From Flavobacteriaceae bacterium (lineage in GTDB: Bacteria > Bacteroidota > Bacteroidia > Flavobacteriales > Flavobacteriaceae): a stretch of DNA of 13,599 nt. The stretch spans positions 1-13,599 of the forward strand of contig JAUWLK010000049.1 of NCBI GenBank assembly GCA_030613745.1, in the 5' to 3' direction. Shown one piece after another: positions 6,789 through 13,556 of the stretch. The notes under the pieces were generated by a model that was not told the origin of the DNA, did not search any database, and saw only the letters and a list, made by a program, of their open reading frames with translations. Both the position numbers and the translations under genes were made by a program. Numbering within the stretch: the stretch's first letter is position 1; every line of letters begins with the position of its first letter.

Positions 6789-8060
6789 ATGATAGAAAGA
6801 AAAAACATAGATAGAGTTTTTCAAGAAAATTTGAAAGATTTTGAAATTTTTCCAAGCAAAAAAGTTTGGAATAATCTCGAAATTCATCTAAACAATAATC
6901 ATAAGAAGAAAATTATTCCTCTTTGGCAACGTTTAGGGGGAATAGCTATGATTTTTACAGTACTATTTGCTGGAGGAGTCTGGTATTATAATTTAAATTC
7001 TATATCACCAAATAGTATAGAAAAAACTGTTTTAAAAACTAAATTTAAAAATTCTGACAATAAAGAAATAATCCCTGTATTTCAAAAAACTGAAATATCT
7101 CAAAAAAATCTTATCCAAAGTAAAAGAATAAACACAAAGACTATTGCAAATGAAAAAGAAAAATCAATTTTTGTAAAAAACCCAAATAATAATGTAATTA
7201 TTACTTCTACCAATATTAATTCAATATATAAAAACATTGAAAATAAATACATTATAAATAAAAATGATTTTATTGAAAGTTTAAATTCAAATGAAAATTT
7301 AATTTCAAATATTGAACCTATAAACATTAATGATGAAAAGATAGTTTCAAACAATAAAAAATGGTCTATTGGTCCAACAGTGGCTCCTGTTTATTATAAT
7401 ACTTTACAAAGTGGTTCGCCATTAAATGAAAATTTATCTCAAAACTCTAAATCAAGTGATGATGCTTTATCAGTTGGTATTAAATTAAATTATCAATTGA
7501 CTAATAAAATTAATATACAGTCTGGTATAAATAAAGTCGAATTGGCTTATAATACTAAAAATGTTAATGCGCTTGTCTCAACCTCAAAATTTGCAAGTAA
7601 CAATATTAATACCAGTAAACCTGGAATTTCTTTATTGACAAACTCTGGTAATCAAATAGATTTTCAATCTTCGTCAGACGATAGAAGTAAATCAAGTTTG
7701 TATGGAGATCTTAATCAATCTATTGAGTATTTTGAGTTACCATTAGAAATGAAATATAATTTTTATGATACTAGGGTAGGCTTAAGTTTAGTTGGTGGAT
7801 TTAGTACTTTTATATTAACTAAAAATTCTGTTTCCATTATTTCTCAAAATCAAATTACCGATCTAGGTAAAGCAAATAATTTAAACAATTTTAATTTTAG
7901 TGGAAATTTAGGGGTTGATCTTGATTATAAAATAAATAAAAGCTGGTATTTAAATGTTTCTCCAATGGTAAAATACCAATTCAATACTTACTCGCATAGT
8001 TCCGGAAATTTTCAACCTTATTATTTTGGAATTTATTCAGGTTTAAATTATAAATTTTAA
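6789..8060 (+). CDS. probable trans-envelope anti-sigma factor with C-terminal outer-membrane beta-barrel
   Basis: The protein has 423 residues in three parts. Residues 1-47 are a cytoplasmic head with the pattern DRVFQENLKDFEIFPSKKVW, followed by a short amphipathic helix and a Lys-rich stop; this resembles the sigma-binding head of Bacteroidota anti-sigma-like proteins. Residues 50-67 are a single hydrophobic membrane helix. Residues 68-190 are a low-complexity Asn/Lys/Ile-rich linker. Residues 191-423 alternate as beta strands (KWSIGPTVAPVYY onward) and finish in GIYSGLNYKF with a terminal Phe, the usual outer-membrane barrel insertion signal. One chain would therefore span both membranes, as in the dual membrane-spanning anti-sigma (Dma) proteins described in Bacteroides thetaiotaomicron. 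The start codon lies 1 bp after the sigma stop. The architecture is clear; the anti-sigma role is inferred from it and from position. Confidence 0.75.
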   Translation: MIERKNIDRVFQENLKDFEIFPSKKVWNNLEIHLNNNHKKKIIPLWQRLGGIAMIFTVLFAGGVWYYNLNSISPNSIEKTVLKTKFKNSDNKEIIPVFQKTEISQKNLIQSKRINTKTIANEKEKSIFVKNPNNNVIITSTNINSIYKNIENKYIINKNDFIESLNSNENLISNIEPININDEKIVSNNKKWSIGPTVAPVYYNTLQSGSPLNENLSQNSKSSDDALSVGIKLNYQLTNKINIQSGINKVELAYNTKNVNALVSTSKFASNNINTSKPGISLLTNSGNQIDFQSSSDDRSKSSLYGDLNQSIEYFELPLEMKYNFYDTRVGLSLVGGFSTFILTKNSVSIISQNQITDLGKANNLNNFNFSGNLGVDLDYKINKSWYLNVSPMVKYQFNTYSHSSGNFQPYYFGIYSGLNYKF

Positions 8061-8096
8061 TTGGTTAAATTAAGTTTTAAACCTAATTTAAAATGC

Positions 8097-8126
8097 AAGC
8101 CGAACTAAAAATAGTTCGGCTTTTAT
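8097..8126 (+). terminator. intrinsic terminator of the sigma-factor operon
   Basis: A perfect 11-bp stem (AAGCCGAACTA at 8097-8107 with TAGTTCGGCTT at 8112-8122) closes an AAAA loop and runs into TTTTATTATT. It lies 37 bp after the stop of the barrel protein and upstream of the next gene, so it cleanly separates the two transcription units. Confidence 0.9.
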
Positions 8127-8157
8127 TATTAATTTTACAACTCGTAAATTAGTTAAA

Positions 8158-8376
8158 ATGTTAATTGATAAAAATATTTTTATTGAAGAATTAGTGGAAA
8201 TGTTTCCTTTTTCAGTAAATTATCTTTCCACTAAAGGAATAAAATGCATAGCCTGTGGAGAGCCTATTTGGGGCACTTTACAAGAAGCTTGTTTAGAAAA
8301 GAATTTCACACCAAATGATATTCAAGAATATGTAAACGAACTCAATATATTAGCAAAAAATAATAAAAATAATTAA
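8158..8376 (+). CDS. DUF1858-like small CxxC protein
   Basis: This 72-residue soluble protein has the pattern of the DUF1858 family: an N-terminal 'FIEELVEMFPFSVNYLSTKGIKC' segment, a CIACGEPIWGTLQEAC core with a CxxC pair (Cys30, Cys33) plus Cys44, and a C-terminal helix ending 'IQEYVNELNILAK'. Family members are small, sometimes fused to or next to redox or iron-sulfur proteins, and their function is not established; the cysteines suggest a thiol redox or metal-binding role. The start is the ATG at 8158, shortly after the upstream terminator. The stop is 10 bp before the aldehyde dehydrogenase ATG, so the two genes probably share a transcript. Confidence 0.75.
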   Translation: MLIDKNIFIEELVEMFPFSVNYLSTKGIKCIACGEPIWGTLQEACLEKNFTPNDIQEYVNELNILAKNNKNN

Positions 8377-8386
8377 ATTCAATAAT

Positions 8387-9937
8387 ATGTCTATAGATAT
8401 AAATAAGGTTTTAAAAACATTAGGTATTACTGATGTAAATATGGGGGTTTCAACCGGACAAGAATGGTTTGATACTAAAGGAGCTATTACCTCTTCTTTA
8501 TCGCCAAGTGATGGAAAAGAAATTGCAAAAGTTAAAAACGCTACTTTAGATGACTATGAAATGGTAGTAAATAAAGCACAAGGAGCTTTTAAAGTTTGGA
8601 AACTTGTTCCAGCTCCTGAAAGAGGAGAAATTGTTCGCCAAATTGGATTAGAATTAAGAAAATATAAAGATGATCTTAGTGCATTAGTATCCTATGAAAT
8701 GGGTAAAATCTTTCAAGAAGGAAAAGGTGAAGTGCAGGAAATGATTGATATTTGTGATTTTTCCGTAGGTCAATCCCGTCTAATCAATGGTGTTTCTTTA
8801 CAATCAGAAAGAAGAGAACACAGGTTATTTGAACAATACCAACCGTTAGGGATTGTGGGTATTGTTACATCTTTTAATTTTCCTGTTGCTGTTTGGGCTT
8901 GGAATTCTGCTTTAGCGGCTATAGCTGGAGATGTAGTTATTTGGAAACCTTCTTCAAAAACTCCTTTAACAGCACTTGCTACCCAAAAAATTATTAGTTC
9001 TGTATTAAAAAAGAATAATGTTCCTGAGGGCGTCTTCAACCTTGTTGTTGCTAAATCTTCTGTAATGGGTGATAACTTTATAGCCGACAAAAGAATTCCT
9101 CTTATGTCTGTTACAGGTTCAACTGCTGTTGGAAAAAGAGTTGGAGGAATAGTAGGAAAAAGATTAGGGAAAACAATTTTAGAATTGGGTGGTAATAATG
9201 CAGTTATCATAACACCAAATGCCGATATTAAAATGGCAATAGCATCTACCGTTTTCGGAACAGTAGGAACTGCCGGACAGCGTTGTACCTCAACACGAAG
9301 AATAATTATCCACGAAAGTGTTTACGATCAAGTAAAAGATTCTATGGTAAATGCCTATAAAAGTGTTGCTTCAAAAATTGGAAACCCATTAGATGAAAAT
9401 TTCTTAGTTGGGCCGCTTATTGATGAACATTCAGTAAATGCCTTTACAAATGCTGTAAAAAGCGTTGTTAAAGAAGGTGGTAAAATTTTATTTGGTGGTG
9501 AAGTATTACAAGGAAAAGGATTTGAGTCTGGTAATTTTGTTATGCCTTGTATTGCCGAAGCTAAAAATGAGTACGAAATAGTTCAAGAAGAAACATTTGC
9601 TCCTATTGTATATTTAATAAAATATAGCGGAGACATTTATGATGCTATAGCCATTCAAAATAATGTGCCACAAGGTTTATCGTCATGTGTGTTTACATTA
9701 AACATGCGTGAAGCTGAAATTTTTGTTTCAGCAGTAGGATCTGATTGTGGTATTGCTAATGTAAATGTTGGTACTTCTGGTGCTGAAATTGGTGGGGCAT
9801 TCGGTGGAGAAAAAGATACCGGAGGTGGAAGAGAATCTGGTTCTGATTCTTGGAAAATTTATATGCGCCGTCAAACAAGTACAGTAAATTACAGTACTGA
9901 ACTTCCTTTAGCCCAAGGAATAAATTTTGATTTTTAA
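8387..9937 (+). CDS. ALDH7-family aldehyde dehydrogenase (aminoadipate-semialdehyde / piperideine-6-carboxylate dehydrogenase)
   Basis: This 516-residue NAD(P)-dependent aldehyde dehydrogenase is full length. Catalytic and cofactor residues are in place: the oxyanion Asn164 (TSFNFP), Lys187 (WKPSSKTP), the SVTGSTAVG cofactor loop (241-249), the general base Glu266 (LELGGN), the nucleophile Cys300 (GQRCTSTR) and Glu402 (EETFAP). The C-terminal GGEKDTGGGRESGSDSWK stretch is characteristic of the ALDH7/antiquitin branch, which oxidises alpha-aminoadipic semialdehyde, in equilibrium with piperideine-6-carboxylate, to aminoadipate in lysine catabolism. Function is assigned from that signature. No other lysine-degradation gene is in the window. 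It follows the DUF1858 gene by 10 bp. Confidence 0.9.
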   Translation: MSIDINKVLKTLGITDVNMGVSTGQEWFDTKGAITSSLSPSDGKEIAKVKNATLDDYEMVVNKAQGAFKVWKLVPAPERGEIVRQIGLELRKYKDDLSALVSYEMGKIFQEGKGEVQEMIDICDFSVGQSRLINGVSLQSERREHRLFEQYQPLGIVGIVTSFNFPVAVWAWNSALAAIAGDVVIWKPSSKTPLTALATQKIISSVLKKNNVPEGVFNLVVAKSSVMGDNFIADKRIPLMSVTGSTAVGKRVGGIVGKRLGKTILELGGNNAVIITPNADIKMAIASTVFGTVGTAGQRCTSTRRIIIHESVYDQVKDSMVNAYKSVASKIGNPLDENFLVGPLIDEHSVNAFTNAVKSVVKEGGKILFGGEVLQGKGFESGNFVMPCIAEAKNEYEIVQEETFAPIVYLIKYSGDIYDAIAIQNNVPQGLSSCVFTLNMREAEIFVSAVGSDCGIANVNVGTSGAEIGGAFGGEKDTGGGRESGSDSWKIYMRRQTSTVNYSTELPLAQGINFDF

Positions 9938-10121
9938 ATACATTTTATCTTTATAAATTATACCTATTTGATTATGAAATGAGTCATAAATAAATTGAAT
10001 TATTTTTTGGTTAGAAAAGGCAAAAAAATAAAGCATAGCACTTGTTATGGTTTCATTTTTAACGAATTTTAAGTGAAAAAGAAACTATTTATAGGACTTG
10101 TTTTATGGTTAAATTGGTATT

Positions 10122-10154
10122 AAAAGTGCTTTGATAATTCAAAGCACTTTTTTA
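10122..10154 (+). terminator. intrinsic terminator downstream of the aldehyde dehydrogenase
   Basis: A perfect 13-bp stem (AAAAGTGCTTTGA at 10122-10134 with TCAAAGCACTTTT at 10139-10151) closes a TAAT loop, with T residues continuing to 10153. It is 184 bp after the dehydrogenase stop, so that transcript would carry an unusually long 3' untranslated end, or an unrecognised short transcript ends here. The A-run on the left arm could also support weak leftward termination. Confidence 0.85.
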
Positions 10155-10181
10155 TTGTAATTCTTTTCAATATTATTCCAT

Positions 10182-10207
10182 AAAAAAAGCCCCGATTTCT
10201 CGGGGCT
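10182..10207 (-). terminator. intrinsic terminator of a leftward transcript
   Basis: On the minus strand an 8-bp GC-rich stem, AGCCCCGA (plus 10200-10207) with TCGGGGCT (plus 10188-10195), closes a GAAA loop and is followed by a run of seven T (plus 10182-10188, with the first T closing the stem). The plus strand has no T run after the stem, so the element is directional. It is far more GC-rich than its surroundings. Confidence 0.85.
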
Positions 10208-10260
10208 GGATATGGTTGAAATAAATCAACCAAAATCAACTAACCAAACCTTATCTTTAA
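10182..10260 (-). ncRNA. candidate small RNA or structured 3' UTR
   Basis: Upstream of the - strand terminator there is a second hairpin: TGGTTGA (minus strand, plus 10226-10232) pairs with TCAACCA (plus 10213-10219) over a 6-base loop. Preceding it is a stretch with GTTGATTT twice in close succession. Two ordered stem-loops ending in a strong terminator, with no ORF in this interval, fit a small RNA. The alternative is the 3' UTR of the 82-codon ORF whose stop is 150 bp upstream of the hairpin. No good TAnnTTTG promoter is visible (TAAGGTTTG at about plus 10244-10252 has one base too many), so the right end is arbitrary. Confidence 0.35.
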
Positions 10261-10356
10261 ATACGTTTTTTCTTTTTCTTGTAAAAATTTAAACGTTTTT
10301 TTTTACTATTTGTTGTTTATCTTATAGAAGAAATATTTAATTTTATATTACCTCTT

Positions 10357-10605
10357 TCAAAATACATATGTTGTTATCAAATTATAGTGATACAACTCTT
10401 TCCTCTTATTATTATAGACGTTTAAAACACCCCCTTTGTTACAAAAAATATCATAATCTAATGTTAAATATTTCTCATCATAAGGTACTTCATAATCTAA
10501 ATATAATAATTCAATATTCGTGCCAACTTCATCTTTAAATAACCAAAATATGTTAATGTTATCGAAAATATATGTTAAATAATCTTCGTGATAAAAGCCA
10601 TTCAT
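10357..10605 (-). CDS. hypothetical protein, 82 residues, rich in Tyr/Asp
   Basis: I recognise no family. The ORF starts at the first ATG after an in-frame TAG and encodes an acidic, aromatic-rich protein (MNGFYHEDYLTYIFDNINIF...) with no signal peptide or membrane helix and a single Cys. At this AT content an 82-codon run without stops is unlikely by chance in non-coding DNA, and a directional minus-strand terminator (10182-10207) lies downstream of it. Both favour a real gene or a recently decayed one. There is no recognisable ribosome binding site or -7 promoter. It could be a lineage-specific orphan or the remnant of a longer protein. Confidence 0.45.
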   Translation of the reverse strand: MNGFYHEDYLTYIFDNINIFWLFKDEVGTNIELLYLDYEVPYDEKYLTLDYDIFCNKGGVLNVYNNKRKELYHYNLITTYVF

Positions 10606-10725
10606 ATAAACTACTGTGTTAATTACTTGTTGTTTCTATAATTTATCAAAAAAGCTACTAATTTAATACTAATAACAACTGTTTTTCGTTATAGTTTATG
10701 AGTATAACTTTAAATACTAATTGTT

Positions 10726-11154
10726 ATGAAAAATTTGTTTATGGCAATCTTTATACTATTTTTTGCCAATAATACTCAAGCACAATCTTACGATGGTAAA
10801 GGTGACATTAAATTTAATGTAGGGTTTGACCTTTATGGAAACGGAAATGGAATTAAAACAACGTTTGATTACGGTTTATGTGATTTGTTTTCAATAGGTG
10901 CAGGAGCTTCTTTTTATCTTAGTAATGATGAAAATGATTATTTCGTTTATGGAAGAACTAATATTCATTTAGGAATGTTATTAGATTTTCCTTCTCAATT
11001 AGATATATATCCAGGTATTGAGATAGGATATTTATCAAGTAATGATATTGGTTTTACCGGTTATTTAGGTGTACGATATTTTTTCACTAAAAAAATTGGA
11101 GTTTTTGCCGAAATAGGAAATAATGGTGCTATAGGTTTAAGTATTGACTTTTGA
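10726..11154 (+). CDS. small outer-membrane beta-barrel protein, DUF6646-like
   Basis: The protein has 142 residues. A signal peptide (MKNLFMAIFILFFANNTQA, cut before QSYDGKGD) leads into a run of short amphipathic beta strands separated by Gly/Asn/Asp turns: FNVGFDLYGNGNGIKTTFDYGL, FSIGAGASFYL, DIYPGIEIGYL, TGYLGVRYFFTKKIGVFAEIG. The chain ends in GLSIDF with the terminal Phe of outer-membrane barrels. The SYDGKGDIKFNVG opening and the DIYPG...GVRYFF block resemble a flavobacterial family I know as DUF6646, but this copy is shorter and the assignment is from memory. A near-match -7 element, TAACTTTA (10705-10712), precedes it. Its stop is 3 bp from the stop of the convergent lipoprotein gene. 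Function unknown. Confidence 0.75.
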   Translation: MKNLFMAIFILFFANNTQAQSYDGKGDIKFNVGFDLYGNGNGIKTTFDYGLCDLFSIGAGASFYLSNDENDYFVYGRTNIHLGMLLDFPSQLDIYPGIEIGYLSSNDIGFTGYLGVRYFFTKKIGVFAEIGNNGAIGLSIDF

Positions 11155-11157
11155 TAT

Positions 11158-11643
11158 TTAAGGATAATAAACCGTATCTAATTGCTTAACTCCATTTACC
11201 TTATAATAAAAATCTTTGCCATTTATTGAATAAACAATTATAGCCTCATCATTTTGTAAATCAAATGGTATTTTTTTCTCTGTCATTGGAGGTTCATTGC
11301 CAAACTCCTTTGCAGGATCTTGATGCATAATTATATCTTTTTTATTCAACGTTGAATAACTCCCTATTAATGTAAATTTATTCTCTTTAAATTCTGGTAC
11401 AACTTTATATTCTCTATTTTGAAAATAAATAGTTGAAAATGCTAAATTGGTAGTATCAAAATTTCCAACAATTTTAATATTTATACCTGTTGATCCTTTT
11501 TTTCCACCAGCCCAATAAAAATAAGTTTTTTCAGTGATTGTAAAAGGTGCTTTTTGTGCTACTTTTTGTGATTTACATTGTGTAAACCCAAAAAACATTA
11601 TTACTAGAATAAAATAAATACTCGCCTTTTTTAAAAATTTCAT
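11158..11643 (-). CDS. hypothetical lipoprotein
   Basis: The protein has 161 residues. The N-terminus MKFLKKASIYFILVIMFFGFTQC is a lipoprotein signal with the acylated Cys23. The mature start CKSQKVAQK is basic and lacks the acidic export signal, so it may remain facing the periplasm. The mature domain is predicted mostly beta (FTITEKTYFYWAGGKKGSTGINIKIVG..., DFYYKVNGVKQLDTVYY) and has no further cysteine. I do not recognise a named family. The gene begins 20 bp after the purF stop on the same strand and is likely co-transcribed with it, although no link to purine synthesis is apparent. Confidence 0.7.
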   Translation of the reverse strand: MKFLKKASIYFILVIMFFGFTQCKSQKVAQKAPFTITEKTYFYWAGGKKGSTGINIKIVGNFDTTNLAFSTIYFQNREYKVVPEFKENKFTLIGSYSTLNKKDIIMHQDPAKEFGNEPPMTEKKIPFDLQNDEAIIVYSINGKDFYYKVNGVKQLDTVYYP

Positions 11644-11663
11644 ATTATAAATTATTATTTTAT

Positions 11664-13556
11664 TTAATACGCCCTTTCTTTTTTACCTTCATAAAAGTTT
11701 ACAAATGCCTTATTAACAACTTTCATGCCGCCTTTTGTTGGGTAATTTCCTGTAAAATACCAATCACCTAAATTATTCGGACAAGCCTTATGCAAATTAT
11801 CTATCGATTGATAAATGATTTTAACCTCAGCTTTAATCTCTTCTGTTTTTAATAATTCGGCTATTTTATCTGAAATTTGTTCTGGTGAAAACGGAGCATA
11901 TATATCTTTTACATAATTTTCAGGATTCTCATTATCGGCATTAGCGATACATTTTTGATAAACCTCATCAATTATGTAATATTGATTGTTGTCTTTCAAT
12001 AATTCTAAAGTTGCTTTAAACGCAATAAACTCATCTAATTTAGCCATATCAATTCCATAACAATCAGGATAACGAATTTGTGGAGCCGATGAAACTACAA
12101 TTATTTTTTTAGGGTTTAATCTGTCTAATATTTTGATGATACTTTTTTTCAAAGTAGTTCCTCTAACAATACTATCATCAATTATTACCAAATTATCAGT
12201 AGGTTTAACTACACCATAAGTTACATCATAAACGTGAGCCACCAAATCATCACGGCTTTTATCATCAGCAATAAAAGTTCTTAATTTAGCATCTTTTATA
12301 GCAATTTTTTCAATACGAGGTCTTACTGATAATAATTCAGATAATTTTTCTGCAGAAATATTTTTATTTCCTTTTAGTATTGTATTTAGTTTGTATTTAT
12401 TTAGATAATCTTCAGCTGCTTCGGTTAGTCCAAAAAATGAAGTTTCAGCAGTATTTGGAATGTATGAAAAAACAGTATTTTTCATATCTTCGTTTATATA
12501 TTGTAAAACTTTTGGAAAAATAAATTTTCCTAAATTTTTTCTTTCTTCGTAAATGGATGCATCACTCCCTCTGGAAAAATAAATACGCTCAAAAGAACAG
12601 GCTTTGTTTGGTAACTGTTCCATTATTTGTTCAACCTTTACAGTTCCATCCTTTTTAATAATTAAAGCATGTGCCCTTTCTATTTCTTTAACATCATCAA
12701 TATCAACATTAAAAACCGTTTGAATAACAGGGCGTTCTGAGGCAACCACAACAACTTCATCGTCTTGATAGTAAAATGCTGGTCGTATTCCTGCAGGATC
12801 TCGTAAAACAAAGGCATCTCCATGACCTATTAAACCTGCCATTGCATAACCTCCATCCCAATTCTTTGAAGCTCTTTTTAATATTTTTTGGATATTTAAT
12901 TCTTTAGCTATTAAAGGAGATGCTTCTTTTTTACTTATTCCTTTTTGTTTAAATTTATGATATAAATCTAGCACTTCATCATCTAAAAAGTGCCCTATTT
13001 TTTCCATTATAGTTACTGTATCGGTATTTTCTTTTGGATGCTGACCTAATTCAATCAATTCTTGTAATAATTCACTTGAATTGGTCATATTAAAATTCCC
13101 TGCAATAATTAAATTTTTATGTTTCCAATTGTTTTGGCGTAAAAAGGGATGTACACTCTCAATACTGTTTTTACCAAATGTTCCATAACGTACATGACCC
13201 AAAAATAGATTTCCAACATAAGGCATATTCTCAATTTGCCATTGTACATCATTTGCTTTATCTGGATTTTCTTGTATTAAATTGTTTAATCGTTGATTGA
13301 TTTTTGCAAAAACATCTTGGATTGGTTGTTGGGCATTTGATCGAACTCTGCTTATATATCGAGTGCCTGGATTTACATCAAACTTAATACTGGCAAAACC
13401 GGCACCATCTTGACCTCGATTATGCTGTTTTTCCATCAATAAATACATTTTATTGATACCGTAAAATGTCGTTCCGTATTTGTCTTTGTAATACTGAATT
13501 GGTTTTAACAATCTTACTAATGCAATTCCACATTCATGTTTAATAGCATCACTCAT
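11664..13556 (-). CDS. purF: amidophosphoribosyltransferase (PurF type, long form)
   Basis: The protein has 630 residues. The N-terminal Ntn-hydrolase glutaminase domain has the would-be nucleophile Cys9 in KHECGIAL, NRGQDGAG (46-53) and GHVRYGTFG (120-128). The C-terminal phosphoribosyltransferase domain has the PRPP loop IIDDSIVRGTT (458-468) and the YPDCYGIDMAKLDEFIA segment. It transfers ammonia from glutamine to PRPP, the first step of purine synthesis. Cys9 implies removal of an 8-residue leader, as in PurF enzymes with short propeptides. The protein is over 100 residues longer than E. coli or B. subtilis PurF: extra length lies in insertions of the glutaminase half and in a ~90-residue C-terminal tail ending FYEGKKERAY. 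Long forms of this kind are typical of Flavobacteriia, where a second, shorter PurF may exist, so this could be a paralogue. Confidence 0.85.
   Translation of the reverse strand: MSDAIKHECGIALVRLLKPIQYYKDKYGTTFYGINKMYLLMEKQHNRGQDGAGFASIKFDVNPGTRYISRVRSNAQQPIQDVFAKINQRLNNLIQENPDKANDVQWQIENMPYVGNLFLGHVRYGTFGKNSIESVHPFLRQNNWKHKNLIIAGNFNMTNSSELLQELIELGQHPKENTDTVTIMEKIGHFLDDEVLDLYHKFKQKGISKKEASPLIAKELNIQKILKRASKNWDGGYAMAGLIGHGDAFVLRDPAGIRPAFYYQDDEVVVVASERPVIQTVFNVDIDDVKEIERAHALIIKKDGTVKVEQIMEQLPNKACSFERIYFSRGSDASIYEERKNLGKFIFPKVLQYINEDMKNTVFSYIPNTAETSFFGLTEAAEDYLNKYKLNTILKGNKNISAEKLSELLSVRPRIEKIAIKDAKLRTFIADDKSRDDLVAHVYDVTYGVVKPTDNLVIIDDSIVRGTTLKKSIIKILDRLNPKKIIVVSSAPQIRYPDCYGIDMAKLDEFIAFKATLELLKDNNQYYIIDEVYQKCIANADNENPENYVKDIYAPFSPEQISDKIAELLKTEEIKAEVKIIYQSIDNLHKACPNNLGDWYFTGNYPTKGGMKVVNKAFVNFYEGKKERAY

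Larger units (their letters stand above)
9938..10356. other. 419-bp intergenic region with two opposed terminators
   Basis: No convincing gene lies here. From left to right there is a 184-bp AT-rich stretch after the aldehyde dehydrogenase stop, containing only weak imperfect hairpins (for example around 10033-10052) and ORFs of about ten codons. A strong + strand terminator (10122-10154) follows, then a strong - strand terminator (10182-10207) with an accessory hairpin (10213-10232). A T-rich tract comes last, with ACGTTTTTT at 10263-10271 and again at 10293-10301. The - strand elements imply a leftward transcript across this region. Confidence 0.6.

Noticed and set aside
6630..6887. Minus-strand ORF of 85 codons across the sigma/anti-sigma junction.
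   Set aside because: It overlaps two well-supported genes entirely and shows no family resemblance.
7100..7354. Minus-strand ORF of 84 codons, Phe/Ile-rich.
   Set aside because: It is the antisense of the Asn/Lys-rich linker of the barrel protein, whose AAA/AAT codons read as Phe/Ile on the other strand.
8770..9210. Minus-strand ORF of 146 codons inside the aldehyde dehydrogenase gene.
   Set aside because: The sense frame carries every ALDH motif across this interval; the antisense protein is Pro/Thr-rich in the way expected of a shadow frame.
10105..10134. Nine-codon ORF (MVKLVLKVL) running into the + strand terminator, considered as a leader peptide.
   Set aside because: No gene follows it on the + strand that could be attenuated, and it is too short to separate from chance.
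10263..10301. Two ACGTTTTTT copies 30 bp apart, considered as an operator pair.
   Set aside because: They lie in a T-rich tract where such a match is easily accidental, and no + strand gene starts nearby.
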